The notes under the pieces were generated by a model. That model was not told the DNA's origin. It did not search any database and saw only the letters and a list, made by a program, of their open reading frames with translations. Made by a program: the position numbers and the translations under genes. Source: Lachnoclostridium sp. UBA7097 (lineage in GTDB: Bacteria; Bacillota; Clostridia; Lachnospirales; Lachnospiraceae). From it: a stretch of DNA of 19,861 nucleotides. This document shows, in pieces, positions 6,595 through 15,326 of this stretch (positions are counted from its first letter, which is position 1; every line of letters begins with the position of its first letter). The DNA lies in NCBI GenBank assembly GCA_002499945.1, contig DKYP01000172.1, positions 1 to 19,861 of the forward strand, read 5' to 3'.

Positions 6595-8682
6595 ATGGCA
6601 TATAAATCATATTCCATGGAACTAGCAGGAAGGACTTTGACAGTTGATATAGGGAGGGTTGCAAAACAGGCAAATGGTGCTGCGCTTATGCATTATGGTG
6701 AAACAACAGTGCTCTGTACTGCCACAGCATCAGACAAACCAAGGGAAGGCATAGACTTTTTTCCGCTTTCAGTAGAATTTGAAGAGAAAATGTACGCCGC
6801 AGGCAAGATACCGGGCGGGTTTAATAAACGTGAGGGCAAAGCTTCTGAAAATTCTGTCCTTACAGCAAGGGTTATAGACAGGCCTATGCGTCCGCTTTTT
6901 CCAAAGGATTACCGCAATGACTGTACATTAAATAACCTTGTGCTTTCAGTAGACCCGCAGTGCCGCCCTGAACTTGTTGCAATGATTGGTTCAGCACTTG
7001 CAACAAGCATTTCAGACATACCATTCTGCGGCCCGTGTGCAACTACACAGCTTGGCATGGTGGATGGTGAATTTATAGTTAATCCTGGCCAGGAAGACTG
7101 GGATAATGGAAGCTTAAGGCTTACAGTTGCATCTACAAGTGAAAAGGTAATTATGATTGAGGCAGGGGCTGATGAGATACCAGAGGACAAGATGCTTGAA
7201 GCAATCTATCTTTGCCACGGGATTAACCAGACAATTATTGAATTTATTAATAAAATAGTAGAAGAAGCAGGCAAGCCAAAGCATGAATATACAAGCTGTG
7301 CCATTCCAGAGGAAATGTTTGCTGCAATTAAGGAAATTGTGCCTCCGGAAGAAATGGAAGAAGCAGTATTTTCAGATGATAAACAGACACGTGAGGAAAA
7401 TATACAAAAAGTAACAGAGAAACTTGAAGAAGCATTCGCAGATAATGAAGAATGGCTTGCAATCCTTGGAGAAGCAATTTACCAGTACCAGAAAAAGACA
7501 GTGCGTAAAATGATTCTTAAAGACCATAAAAGGCCTGACGGACGCCAGATTACAGAAATAAGGCCACTAGCAGCAGAAGTTGACCTTATACCAAGGGTAC
7601 ATGGCTCAGCAATGTTTACACGCGGGCAGACACAGATTTGTACCATCACAACACTTGCACCGCTTTCTGAAAAACAGAAAATAGACGGGCTGGACCCGTT
7701 TACAACAGAAAAAAGGTATATGCACCATTATAATTTCCCATCATATTCTGTAGGGGAAACAAAACCAAGCCGTGGGCCTGGAAGGCGTGAAATAGGGCAT
7801 GGTTCATTAGCAGAGAAGGCACTTGTGCCAGTGCTTCCAAGTGAAGAGGAATTTCCTTATACAATACGTACAGTTTCAGAAACATTTGAATCCAATGGTT
7901 CAACATCACAGGCAAGCATATGTGCTTCAACAATGTCACTTATGGCAGCGGGCGTTCCTATTAAAAAGCCTGTTGCAGGTATTTCATGTGGTCTTGTCAC
8001 AGGTGAAACTGATGATGATTATATTGTGCTTACAGATATACAGGGGCTTGAAGACTTTTTCGGGGACATGGACTTTAAAGTTGCAGGCACAAAGGATGGC
8101 ATTACAGCTATACAGATGGATATTAAGATACACGGGCTTACAAGGCCTATTGTGGAAGAAGCAATAAAGCGTACACGTGAGGCAAGGATGTATATCCTCG
8201 ATAATGTAATGCTTCCTGCAATCAGTGAACCACGTAAAACTGTAGGCAGATATGCACCTAAAATTATACAGATGCAGATTGACCCTGCCAAAATAGGTGA
8301 TGTAGTAGGCCAGAGGGGCAAGACAATCAATGCACTTATTGAGCGCACAAATGTAAAGATTGATATTACAGAAGAAGGAATGGTTTCAATCTGTGGTGAA
8401 GATGAAGAATTAATGGCAGAGGCACGCAGGCTTATAGAAATTATTGTTACAGACTTCTATGAGGGACAGGTCCTTGAAGGTGAAGTTATCAATATCAAGG
8501 AATTTGGTGCATTTCTTGAATTTGCCCCTGGCAAGGAAGGAATGGTGCATATTTCCAAAGTTGCCAGGGAGAGGATAAACCGTATTGAAGATGTACTTAC
8601 CCTTGGTGATAAGGTTAAGGCTGTATGTCTTGGCAAGGATAAGATGGGAAGGGTAAGTTTTAGCATTAAGGATGTAAAATAA
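6595..8682 (+). CDS. pnp: Polynucleotide phosphorylase
   Basis: Trimeric 3'-5' exoribonuclease that uses phosphate to degrade RNA to nucleoside diphosphates; cytoplasmic, central to mRNA decay. The 695-residue length and domain order are standard: first RNase PH-like domain (about 1-230), helical linker, second RNase PH-like domain (about 305-545) with the phosphate-binding SNGSTSQAS and catalytic aspartates D491 and D493 in GDMDFKVAGT, a KH domain (about 550-610), and a C-terminal S1 domain (about 620-692). The KH loop reads VVGQRGKT, where the usual form is GPGG; the GxxG frame is kept. AAGGAG at 6584-6589 lies five bases before ATG 6595. In many bacteria rpsO stands directly upstream; here pnp has its own promoter and structured leader. 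The stop codon overlaps the next start. Confidence 0.97.
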   Translation: MAYKSYSMELAGRTLTVDIGRVAKQANGAALMHYGETTVLCTATASDKPREGIDFFPLSVEFEEKMYAAGKIPGGFNKREGKASENSVLTARVIDRPMRPLFPKDYRNDCTLNNLVLSVDPQCRPELVAMIGSALATSISDIPFCGPCATTQLGMVDGEFIVNPGQEDWDNGSLRLTVASTSEKVIMIEAGADEIPEDKMLEAIYLCHGINQTIIEFINKIVEEAGKPKHEYTSCAIPEEMFAAIKEIVPPEEMEEAVFSDDKQTREENIQKVTEKLEEAFADNEEWLAILGEAIYQYQKKTVRKMILKDHKRPDGRQITEIRPLAAEVDLIPRVHGSAMFTRGQTQICTITTLAPLSEKQKIDGLDPFTTEKRYMHHYNFPSYSVGETKPSRGPGRREIGHGSLAEKALVPVLPSEEEFPYTIRTVSETFESNGSTSQASICASTMSLMAAGVPIKKPVAGISCGLVTGETDDDYIVLTDIQGLEDFFGDMDFKVAGTKDGITAIQMDIKIHGLTRPIVEEAIKRTREARMYILDNVMLPAISEPRKTVGRYAPKIIQMQIDPAKIGDVVGQRGKTINALIERTNVKIDITEEGMVSICGEDEELMAEARRLIEIIVTDFYEGQVLEGEVINIKEFGAFLEFAPGKEGMVHISKVARERINRIEDVLTLGDKVKAVCLGKDKMGRVSFSIKDVK

Positions 8683-9182
8683 TGCTGGATACAAAGAAAA
8701 TTGCCAAAATGGGAATGCTTGTAGCTGTAGCATTTGTATTAAGCTATATAGAAGCCATGCTTCCACTGAATCTGGGTGTGCCTGGCATAAAAGCCGGGCT
8801 GTCCAATATTGTAACAGTATTTTCACTTTATTATTTTAGCCCGGGTATGGCACTTGGCATAGCAATTACACGCATAGTACTGTGCGGCCTGACATTTGGG
8901 AGTATGCCAGGGCTGCTTTACAGCCTTGCAGGCGGCATACTTAGCTTTATTGTAATGGTTATATTAAAAAAGACAGGGAAGTTTTCAGTATATGGTGTAA
9001 GCGTGGCGGGTGGCGTGTTCCATAATATAGGACAGATACTTGTTGCAGTAGCTGTACTGCAAAATAAAATGGTAGCATATTACCTGCCATTTTTACTAGT
9101 GGCAGGTGTAATAGCAGGTGTGGTAGTAGGAATCCTGGCAGCAGTTTTAATAAAAAGGTTTAAAGATATGGGGATATTTTAG
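8682..9182 (+). CDS. Gx transporter / heptaprenyl diphosphate synthase component I-like membrane protein
   Basis: A 166-residue, very hydrophobic protein with about five predicted membrane segments and the features of the family often named Gx transporter or heptaprenyl diphosphate synthase component I: IKAGLSNIVTVFSLYYF near residue 37 and LYSLAGGILSF around residue 80. The family resembles substrate-binding components of small ECF-type transporters; the synthase name is historical and the substrate is unknown. The ATG uses the last base of the pnp TAA (TAATG), and AAGGA about nine bases upstream lies inside pnp, so translation is probably coupled to pnp. I see no clear terminator in the 136 bases after it. 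Confidence 0.85.
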   Translation: MLDTKKIAKMGMLVAVAFVLSYIEAMLPLNLGVPGIKAGLSNIVTVFSLYYFSPGMALGIAITRIVLCGLTFGSMPGLLYSLAGGILSFIVMVILKKTGKFSVYGVSVAGGVFHNIGQILVAVAVLQNKMVAYYLPFLLVAGVIAGVVVGILAAVLIKRFKDMGIF

Positions 9183-9203
9183 CTTGCATTATACCTAAAA
9201 CGT

Positions 9204-9221
9204 ATAAACAATATAAACAAT
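9204..9221 (+). repeat. Short tandem repeat, 2 x ATAAACAAT
   Basis: Two exact adjacent copies of the nine-base unit ATAAACAAT lie in the AT-rich gap between the Gx-transporter gene and the peptidase gene. Function unknown; two copies may be chance in such AT-rich sequence. Confidence 0.4.
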
Positions 9222-9268
9222 AAAGTAAATACAGCCGATATAATATATAGTTATGACGTTATTTTTTA

Positions 9269-9277
9269 TGGTATAAA
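9269..9277 (+). promoter_or_regulatory. Possible extended -10 promoter of the peptidase gene
   Basis: TGGTATAAA at 9269-9277 is a good extended -10 element, but no -35 box has proper spacing (ATGACG and TTATGA upstream are too close). It is the best candidate start for the peptidase mRNA, giving a leader of about 35 bases. Confidence 0.35.
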
Positions 9278-9318
9278 AGACAAAATAATTTTTATTATGG
9301 GGAAAGGCGGGATTTTAC

Positions 9319-12300
9319 ATGAAAAAGCTTAACAAACAATGGCTTGCCGCAGCTCTTGCATTAACAGTAACGGCGGCATCACTGCCAGCACATAATGTAC
9401 TTGTTGCAAGGGCAGATGACGGGATTACTTATGATGACATAAAAGATATCCCTATCGAGGAAATGACGGAAGAGCAGTTAAAAATTAAAAATGAACACGA
9501 CCATGAAATTGCATCACAGTATGTAAATAACTACCAGGATATAGACGAAGAGCCGCCTATGAGCGTTTCAGAATATGAAGGCTATATCCCTGCAAATTAT
9601 GCAACAAGGGAACAAGCATCTTATGACCCAAGGACAGAAGCAGGTTTTACAATGCCTGAAATACGTGACCAGAACCCTCTTGGGACCTGCTGGGCACATA
9701 GTGCAATGTGCATGGTAGAAATGAACCTTGCAAAAGATGGCAAAAAAACAGGGGATGATATGTCTGAGTTCCAGACAGTCTACTTTATGAACCATGACTG
9801 GACAGACCCATTGGGGAATTGTACTAATGACAATTTCTTCCATAAAGATGGCAGTTCAGCAACGTTAATTCCTACATGGTATAAAGAAGGTAATAGTGTT
9901 GGTTATGCAAAGTATATGTTAATGGACTGGGTAGGGGCTGTATCTGAGAAAGAATATCCAGACACTAAATATGATATACTAAAAACCCAGAAAGATAAAG
10001 CCAGCCTTGATGACAGTTACGCTATTGAAAAAGATGCATCACATGTACAGGATGTAATAAAAATTAATATGTCTGATAAAGATGTTGTGAAAAACATGGT
10101 TTTGGAATATGGTTCTGTAGGTATGTCTTATTACCATGATGATACATATTACCAGAATGGCTGTTATTATGACAGTAAACATAAAACCACAAACCATGCA
10201 GTTACAATTGTTGGCTGGAATGATAACTATGATAAAAGTAATTTTAAAAATACCCCATCTGTAAATGGTGCATGGCTTGTAAGGAACAGCTGGGGAAATG
10301 ACTGGGGAGATAACGGGTACTTCTGGCTGTCTTACGAAGATACTTCCATAGATGATACAGGTTATGCTGTACAGGCGTATTCATCAGATGATGAAACAAA
10401 TTATTATAACCATAATTACCAGTATGATGGTGGTGTGGCTATGACTTATATATCATATGGAAATATTTCTAAGGTTACAGAAGCAAATGTATTTAAGGCA
10501 CAAGGAAAAGAAGTATTAAAGGCAGTTTCATTTTATACCGGGGCTAATTATGATTATACTGTAGATATTTATAAAGACCTGGCGGATGTTAATAAACCGG
10601 ATTCAGGTACAAAGGTCCAGGATGTATCTGTAACAGGAACACAGGATTATGAAGGATACCATACAGTTGCACTTAATGGAAATGTGTATCTGAATCCAAA
10701 TGATGTATTTTCTATTGTAGTAACCCTTTCGGATAAAAATGGAAGTAATGCAAAGATATATTTAGATGGTACATCTACTGCAGGTTTTATGTATTCCAAG
10801 GCAGAGGCGCTTGAAGGGCAGAGTTTTTACCGTCCAGCATCAAGCAGTACATGGCATGATGCAGCAAAAGAACAACAGTCAAATGTCCGCATTAAAGCAT
10901 ATACTGTTAATTCAGCAACAAAACCAATTGAAAAGATTGAATTTACAAAGTCTTCTATAGAATTAAAAGCAAAGGATACATATGATTTAAACAGTATTAT
11001 TACAAAGACACCAGATGAAACAGATGACAGTATTACATTCTCTTCAGGTAATGAAACTGTTGCAACTGTAGATAACTCTGGAAAGATTACAGCAGTCCGT
11101 CCAGGTACAGCAGTAATTACTGCGGCAGCATATGCAGGTACTGCCAAAGCAGAAATTACTGTAAATGTTACACTTTCTGTCCCTGCAGAGAGCATACAGC
11201 TTTCACAAGAAACATTAAAGCTTGCTAAAGGGGAAGAACAGAAGCTTGAAGCTTCTATCCTGCCAGAGAATACAGATGATTATGTAAAGGCATGGGCAAG
11301 CAGTGATGTTACAGTAGCATCTGTTGATACAGAAGGTGTTGTAACAGGTATTGCTTCTGGTTCTGCAATAGTTACTGCCGAAACTGTCAGTGGTAAGAAA
11401 GCATCCTGCCAGGTTACTGTTGTTGACAGGGCACTGGGAGAAGTAATAAACTGTATATACAATAAACTGCCAGCTAAAATTTATAAATATAATACTTATA
11501 TTGTTTCATTAAGCAGGGCTATGGAAAAACTTTCACCAGACTCAATTACATGGGAAAGCAGTTCACCAAATGTAGAAGTAAAGCCATCTGGTACTAATGG
11601 CACAGGAGGCTGCACACTGTATGTGAAAAATGTAGCATCTGGAAATAAAGGTGAAAAGGTTATTTTAAAAGCAACTGTTAATTACCATAAGGTTACTAAG
11701 AAAAAGGTATTATATAAAACTAAAGCATTTAAAAGAAAGGTAACAGCTGTTAATTTAAGTTATGCACTGGAACTGGATAAACAGGATATATATATTACAG
11801 AAAAGGGTGCAAGGGTAACTCTTTCAGCAACATTTAATGATGGAAAGAGTGATGACCAGCCGACTAATAAGAAACTTAAATGGATGATTACAGATTCAGA
11901 TGGCAACAGGGATAAAAAAGGCGGCAGGGTAGTGTCTGTAAGCGGTAAAGGCGTCATTAAAGCAAAGGGTCCTGGAGCTACTTATGTAACAGTGTGTGCA
12001 GCAGACAGTTATATAAAGAAAGAAAAGAAATATAAAGTTAAAGCTACAATGAAAGTAACTTGCGGGACAGTAACTTCAATTGGTTTTAATGAAGCTTCTG
12101 TTACACTAAGCCAGAGCGGGACAGCAGACTTAAAACAAAAGCTTGTATTTAACAATGGAAGTTCTGTACCATATAATAAAGACGGAATGAAACTGTCATG
12201 GAGCAGCAGTAATAAAAGGAGTGTATCTGTAAATGGCAAAGGCATAATTAAAGTAGCTAAAAAAGCGGCAGCAGGTACATATACAATTACAGTAAAAGCT

Positions 12301-12363
12301 ACCGGAGGTGTACCAAAGGGTGAAATAATACCACAGGGCACAATAAACATTATAGTTTCCTAA
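9319..12363 (+). CDS. Secreted C1A (papain-like) cysteine peptidase with lectin-like and Ig-like domains
   Basis: A 1014-residue exported protein. A signal peptide (about 1-32, ending VLVARA) is followed by a short propeptide-like stretch and a papain-type catalytic domain (about 100-355) with the full active site: Q118 and C124 in QNPLGTCWA, H293 in NHAVTIVGW, N323 in VRNSWG. Next comes a lectin-like domain (about 365-530) of the type usually attached to bacterial C1A peptidases. Two clear Big2 Ig-like domains cover about 535-705, each with the signature of a buried VASVD-type strand and a GxAxIT turn. From about 706 to the end are at least two more divergent Ig-like units, with related cores ending SGKGVIKAKGPGATYVTV and NGKGIIKVAKKAAAGTYTITV. 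There is no LPxTG, SLH or choline-binding anchor, so it is either released or held through the Ig-like domains. The likely job is degradation of extracellular protein. Single-gene unit with its own strong terminator. Confidence 0.9.
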   Translation: MKKLNKQWLAAALALTVTAASLPAHNVLVARADDGITYDDIKDIPIEEMTEEQLKIKNEHDHEIASQYVNNYQDIDEEPPMSVSEYEGYIPANYATREQASYDPRTEAGFTMPEIRDQNPLGTCWAHSAMCMVEMNLAKDGKKTGDDMSEFQTVYFMNHDWTDPLGNCTNDNFFHKDGSSATLIPTWYKEGNSVGYAKYMLMDWVGAVSEKEYPDTKYDILKTQKDKASLDDSYAIEKDASHVQDVIKINMSDKDVVKNMVLEYGSVGMSYYHDDTYYQNGCYYDSKHKTTNHAVTIVGWNDNYDKSNFKNTPSVNGAWLVRNSWGNDWGDNGYFWLSYEDTSIDDTGYAVQAYSSDDETNYYNHNYQYDGGVAMTYISYGNISKVTEANVFKAQGKEVLKAVSFYTGANYDYTVDIYKDLADVNKPDSGTKVQDVSVTGTQDYEGYHTVALNGNVYLNPNDVFSIVVTLSDKNGSNAKIYLDGTSTAGFMYSKAEALEGQSFYRPASSSTWHDAAKEQQSNVRIKAYTVNSATKPIEKIEFTKSSIELKAKDTYDLNSIITKTPDETDDSITFSSGNETVATVDNSGKITAVRPGTAVITAAAYAGTAKAEITVNVTLSVPAESIQLSQETLKLAKGEEQKLEASILPENTDDYVKAWASSDVTVASVDTEGVVTGIASGSAIVTAETVSGKKASCQVTVVDRALGEVINCIYNKLPAKIYKYNTYIVSLSRAMEKLSPDSITWESSSPNVEVKPSGTNGTGGCTLYVKNVASGNKGEKVILKATVNYHKVTKKKVLYKTKAFKRKVTAVNLSYALELDKQDIYITEKGARVTLSATFNDGKSDDQPTNKKLKWMITDSDGNRDKKGGRVVSVSGKGVIKAKGPGATYVTVCAADSYIKKEKKYKVKATMKVTCGTVTSIGFNEASVTLSQSGTADLKQKLVFNNGSSVPYNKDGMKLSWSSSNKRSVSVNGKGIIKVAKKAAAGTYTITVKATGGVPKGEIIPQGTINIIVS

Positions 12364-12384
12364 GTTAATAATAATTGCAAAGTT

Positions 12385-12437
12385 ACAGCCCCTCACTGCC
12401 TGTATTATATAATACGGGCAGTGAGGGGCTGTTTTTT
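12385..12437 (+). terminator. Strong intrinsic terminator of the peptidase gene
   Basis: A 16-bp perfect GC-rich stem (12385-12400 with 12417-12432) extends by six more pairs, one of them G-T, to an ATAT tetraloop (12407-12410) and is followed by TTTTTT at 12432-12437. The right half overlaps the last codons of the convergent glycosyltransferase. Confidence 0.92.
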
Positions 12438-13700
12438 CCTTAACTTCCTGGCACATTCAAGAAAAACAGGCTTTTGTGCAAATATAAAACTTCTTTTGCT
12501 GTAATTATAATTTATAATGTCCATTGCATCTTCTTCAGTTTCAAAGATACATTTATTAATATCAATATAAATTTTTTCACGGCTTAAATCATCAATTTCA
12601 AAGATATTTTCACATATGGAAATAACAGGCACATCTTTCTGGTATTCATTAATCCATGTAATATTGTATCCATTACTGGAAGCAAAATCTTTTAGCCATG
12701 CAGCAGTAACAGGATAACCATTATCTTCAAGGAAAATCTTCTCCTTGCCATTAAAAAGGCGCAGGAAAGGTTCTTTATTAAAATCCAGTCCAAAAATCCT
12801 GTTCTCCCCAGCTTTTCCCATAATACCATGTATTGCATCATCATATGCAAGCATTATTGTACGTGCACGGCAGGAGTTCCCGGAATGAAGCCCTTCATAA
12901 GCAATCTGGAATACAGAGCTAAGAAAAGTTTCTGCCATCCGTTCCAGTTCTTCATCTTTTGTATATTTTGTAAAAAATACAATCCAGTTGCGCCATGCAT
13001 AATATGTCGGGAATGTATTATTAACTTCTTCTTTGGCACCCATTGCATGAAGTGCCTTGGCATTCCCAACAGAAGCAACCTTATATCCTGCAAGATTGCA
13101 AAGATAACACCATTCTGTATCATCCCAGTACAGGAAATTTTCCTCTGGCATAAACCCAATTTTATCAATAACACATCTTTTTACCATAAGAGAACATGCT
13201 GCAACAGAGTCTGTATAGATAAATTCCGGCATACTGCCATCTTCATATTCATTAAAATACAAAGCCTCTGTACAGAAATATTTAAAATCAATCTCCTGTC
13301 CAAACTGCTGGACATAATCAGGGTCTTCCAGATGGTATATCTTGGCACCAGCCATCCCGGCTTCAGGATGTGTTTCCAGGAATTTATATAAATTACCTAT
13401 TGCATTCTCATCAAGCAGTGCATCATTGTCAACACACATAAGATAAGGATATCCCCTTTTATAAACCTCCCGGAGCCCCGTATTAAAACCACCAGAGCCG
13501 CCAAGGTTTTCCTTGTTTTTAATTAATACAAGCCCTTCAGGGTAATTTTCCTGTATACGCTTTACAGAATTATCCGTAGAGCCATTATCCACAACATATA
13601 AATCAAAATCTTTAAACTTTGATTCCAAAATGCTTTGTATACAGTCCAGTACAGCATTTTCTTTATTATAATTGCATACTACAATACCAATTTTTTTCAT
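12405..13700 (-). CDS. Family 2 glycosyltransferase with an uncharacterised C-terminal region
   Basis: A 431-residue cytoplasmic protein. Residues 1 to about 290 are a GT-A fold family 2 transferase: opening MKKIGIVVCNYNKENAV, nucleotide-binding VVDNGSTDNS, the metal-binding D91-N-D93 in CVDNDALLD, and the acceptor/catalytic DDTEWC (193-197), as in rhamnosyl- and galactofuranosyltransferases that build surface polysaccharides. The donor sugar cannot be told. The last 120-130 residues, with SICENIFEIDD and IDINKCIFETEEDAMDIINY, match nothing I recognise and no membrane segment is visible. Unlike most such genes it stands alone, not in a polysaccharide cluster. The ATG at 13698-13700 follows an AGGGGA site and the divergent promoter. 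The 3' end lies inside the terminator of the opposite gene. Confidence 0.85.
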   Translation of the reverse strand: MKKIGIVVCNYNKENAVLDCIQSILESKFKDFDLYVVDNGSTDNSVKRIQENYPEGLVLIKNKENLGGSGGFNTGLREVYKRGYPYLMCVDNDALLDENAIGNLYKFLETHPEAGMAGAKIYHLEDPDYVQQFGQEIDFKYFCTEALYFNEYEDGSMPEFIYTDSVAACSLMVKRCVIDKIGFMPEENFLYWDDTEWCYLCNLAGYKVASVGNAKALHAMGAKEEVNNTFPTYYAWRNWIVFFTKYTKDEELERMAETFLSSVFQIAYEGLHSGNSCRARTIMLAYDDAIHGIMGKAGENRIFGLDFNKEPFLRLFNGKEKIFLEDNGYPVTAAWLKDFASSNGYNITWINEYQKDVPVISICENIFEIDDLSREKIYIDINKCIFETEEDAMDIINYNYSKRSFIFAQKPVFLECARKLRKKQPLTARII

Positions 13701-13755
13701 AATTTCCCCTGTTTCTTATTAATAATAATTGCCATTAGTTCCAGTCCTGCTTTTG

Positions 13756-13784
13756 ATTTTATCATTTATAATACAAAATAGCAA
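13756..13784 (-). promoter_or_regulatory. Promoter of the glycosyltransferase gene
   Basis: On the minus strand TTGCTA (complement of 13779-13784) and TAAAAT (complement of 13756-13761) are 17 bases apart. Its -35 box is only 11 bases from the -35 box of the divergent promoter. Confidence 0.5.
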
Positions 13785-13795
13785 TAGTTTGCTGA

Positions 13796-13824
13796 TTGAC
13801 AAAGCAGATGGCAGTTGTTATAAT
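13796..13824 (+). promoter_or_regulatory. Perfect-consensus promoter of the NlpC/P60 gene
   Basis: TTGACA (13796-13801), a 17-base spacer and TATAAT (13819-13824), with TG at 13816-13817 one base before the -10, so the extended -10 is also perfect. This is the best promoter in the window and predicts strong constitutive transcription from about 13831. Confidence 0.85.
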
Positions 13825-13867
13825 TTAAAACATATTTGTAATAATTTTGTAATGATTAAGGCGTTTT

Positions 13868-13906
13868 AATACCATACAGGCATCTAAATAGCTTGTTTGT
13901 GGTATT
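13868..13906 (+). promoter_or_regulatory. Long hairpin in the NlpC/P60 leader, next to the ribosome binding site
   Basis: AATACCAT (13868-13875) pairs with GTGGTATT (13899-13906) and ACAGGC (13876-13881) with GCTTGT (13891-13896), leaving a two-base bulge and a nine-base loop, about 14 pairs with two G-T. It ends four bases before GGAGG (13911-13915). It may protect the mRNA 5' end or affect translation; it resembles no riboswitch I know. Confidence 0.5.
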
Positions 13907-13920
13907 TATCGGAGGATAAG

Positions 13921-15189
13921 ATGAGAAAAAATATTGTAAAATTTTTTGCTGCAGGTGCGGCTGCCATATCATGTGCAGTTATACCTGCCACAGGAACAGG
14001 CACAGTTGTAACTGAGGAAAAGCATCTGGCAGGGATTACGCTTGCCCTTGAAAAATATTGTGATACAGTTATTGCTGATATTGCAAATGAAGAAAAGAAG
14101 GACAGGGAAGCGGAGGAAGAACCTGATAGTACAGATATCCCAGATAAAACTGGAAACGGGGCAGCAAATACAGGCAGCAAAAAAACTACTGTAAAAGCAA
14201 ACTCATCACCAAATAAAACAGAAACAGAGGAAGAATTTAAACTTAACCTTGTCTATGACAGGCTGGGTGTTGCCAATGTACATAATTACCTTAATGTGCG
14301 TAAATCGCCAGATGAAAGTTCTAAAATTGTTGGCAAGATGACAAGGAACTCAGGATGCAATGTATACAAGATAAGAAATGGATGGGCAAAGATTGTATCT
14401 GGCAAGGTCAGGGGCTGGGTAAAGGCAGAATATCTTATTACTGATGAAAAAGCAGAAGCAAGGGCAAAGCGTATAGCAACATTAAGGGCTACAGTATCTA
14501 CAGAAACATTAAATGTGCGTACACTTCCTACTATTGATTCTGGTATTTATGACCAGATTTCAGCTGATGAGGAGTACAGGGTAGCAGAAGATAATATAAC
14601 AGAGAACTGGATTAAGAGATATATTGCAAAATACTGTTCTAAAAAAGACCTGCGTGGAATTGACCTTGAAAAGATGTACAAGGATGCAGGTAACTGGGTA
14701 ATGCTTAAAATAGACGAAGAAAGGATGTTTGTAAGCAAAGATTTTATAGATTTCACATATAACCTTAACAGGGCAGTTACAATAAAACAGCCATCACATA
14801 CTTCCGGAGGTTCATCAGGCAGTGGAAACAGCCAGGCATCATTATCCATAGCTGATTATGCAATGCAGTTTCTTGGCAACAGGTATGTATGGGGCGGTAC
14901 AAGCCTTACAAATGGCACTGACTGTTCAGGCTTTGTAATGCGTATATATGAACACTTTGGTTATTACCTTCCACGTACATCAAGGGCACAGGCAGCAGCA
15001 ACAAAAAGTGTAAGCAGTTCAGATGTCCAGGTTGGTGACTTGTTCTTTTATGGAAGTGGTTCTACAGTAAACCATGTTGCATTATATATAGGCGGCGGGC
15101 AGATTATCCATGCAAGCAATTCAAGGGACGGGATTAAGATATCAAGTGCTTATTACCGCCAGCCGTTAAAAATCGGGCGTGTAATGTAA
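13921..15189 (+). CDS. Secreted SH3 / NlpC-P60 peptidoglycan hydrolase
   Basis: A 422-residue exported protein. A signal peptide (about 1-27) is followed by an acidic, Ser/Thr-rich linker, a bacterial SH3 domain (about 115-180, with YLNVRKSPDESSKIVGKM and the ending GWVKAEYL), a second SH3-like domain opening TLNVRTLPTIDSGI that is interrupted by a helical insertion (about 190-285), a Gly/Ser linker, and a C-terminal NlpC/P60 domain (about 308-422). The catalytic residues are C335 in TDCSGF, H385 in VNHVALYIG and H397 in IIHASN. Such enzymes cut the gamma-D-Glu to diamino-acid bond in peptidoglycan stem peptides and act in cell separation or wall turnover. The frame is open from TTG 13897, but ATG 13921 has GGAGG five bases upstream and starts the signal peptide. 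It is monocistronic, ending at the terminator at 15217. Confidence 0.92.
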   Translation: MRKNIVKFFAAGAAAISCAVIPATGTGTVVTEEKHLAGITLALEKYCDTVIADIANEEKKDREAEEEPDSTDIPDKTGNGAANTGSKKTTVKANSSPNKTETEEEFKLNLVYDRLGVANVHNYLNVRKSPDESSKIVGKMTRNSGCNVYKIRNGWAKIVSGKVRGWVKAEYLITDEKAEARAKRIATLRATVSTETLNVRTLPTIDSGIYDQISADEEYRVAEDNITENWIKRYIAKYCSKKDLRGIDLEKMYKDAGNWVMLKIDEERMFVSKDFIDFTYNLNRAVTIKQPSHTSGGSSGSGNSQASLSIADYAMQFLGNRYVWGGTSLTNGTDCSGFVMRIYEHFGYYLPRTSRAQAAATKSVSSSDVQVGDLFFYGSGSTVNHVALYIGGGQIIHASNSRDGIKISSAYYRQPLKIGRVM

Positions 15190-15216
15190 ATATAGATATT
15201 ATATAGCATATACCAG

Positions 15217-15256
15217 AAAGCACTACAGCACATATAATAGTGATGTAGTGCTTTTT
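15217..15256 (+). terminator. Intrinsic terminator after the NlpC/P60 gene
   Basis: AAAGCACTACA (15217-15227) pairs with TGTAGTGCTTT (15244-15254), 11 bp, with a 16-base loop, running into a T tract (15252-15256). Confidence 0.8.
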
Positions 15257-15267
15257 ATAATTATGCT

Positions 15268-15295
15268 TTGTATCCTGCCGTTTTTCTGGTATAAT
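15268..15295 (+). promoter_or_regulatory. Promoter of the membrane MutS-like gene
   Basis: TTGTAT (15268-15273) and TATAAT (15290-15295) are 16 bases apart, with TGG at 15287-15289 giving an extended -10. It probably drives the run of genes up to the flavoprotein. Confidence 0.6.
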
Positions 15296-15326
15296 AACCT
15301 AAAATAACATAAAATGGAGGCTGGTT

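Noticed and set aside
9204..9221. Two ATAAACAAT units as a replication iteron or CRISPR remnant
   Set aside because: Only two nine-base copies in AT-rich DNA with no spacer structure and no rep or cas gene nearby.
10766..12456. Open frames of 60-120 codons on both strands inside and after the peptidase gene
   Set aside because: They overlap the clearly real peptidase frame, have no homology or ribosome binding sites, and follow from its base composition.
12828..13391. A 187-codon open frame on the plus strand
   Set aside because: It lies wholly antisense to the glycosyltransferase, is rich in Cys, Phe and Ile as expected of an antisense shadow, and resembles no protein family.
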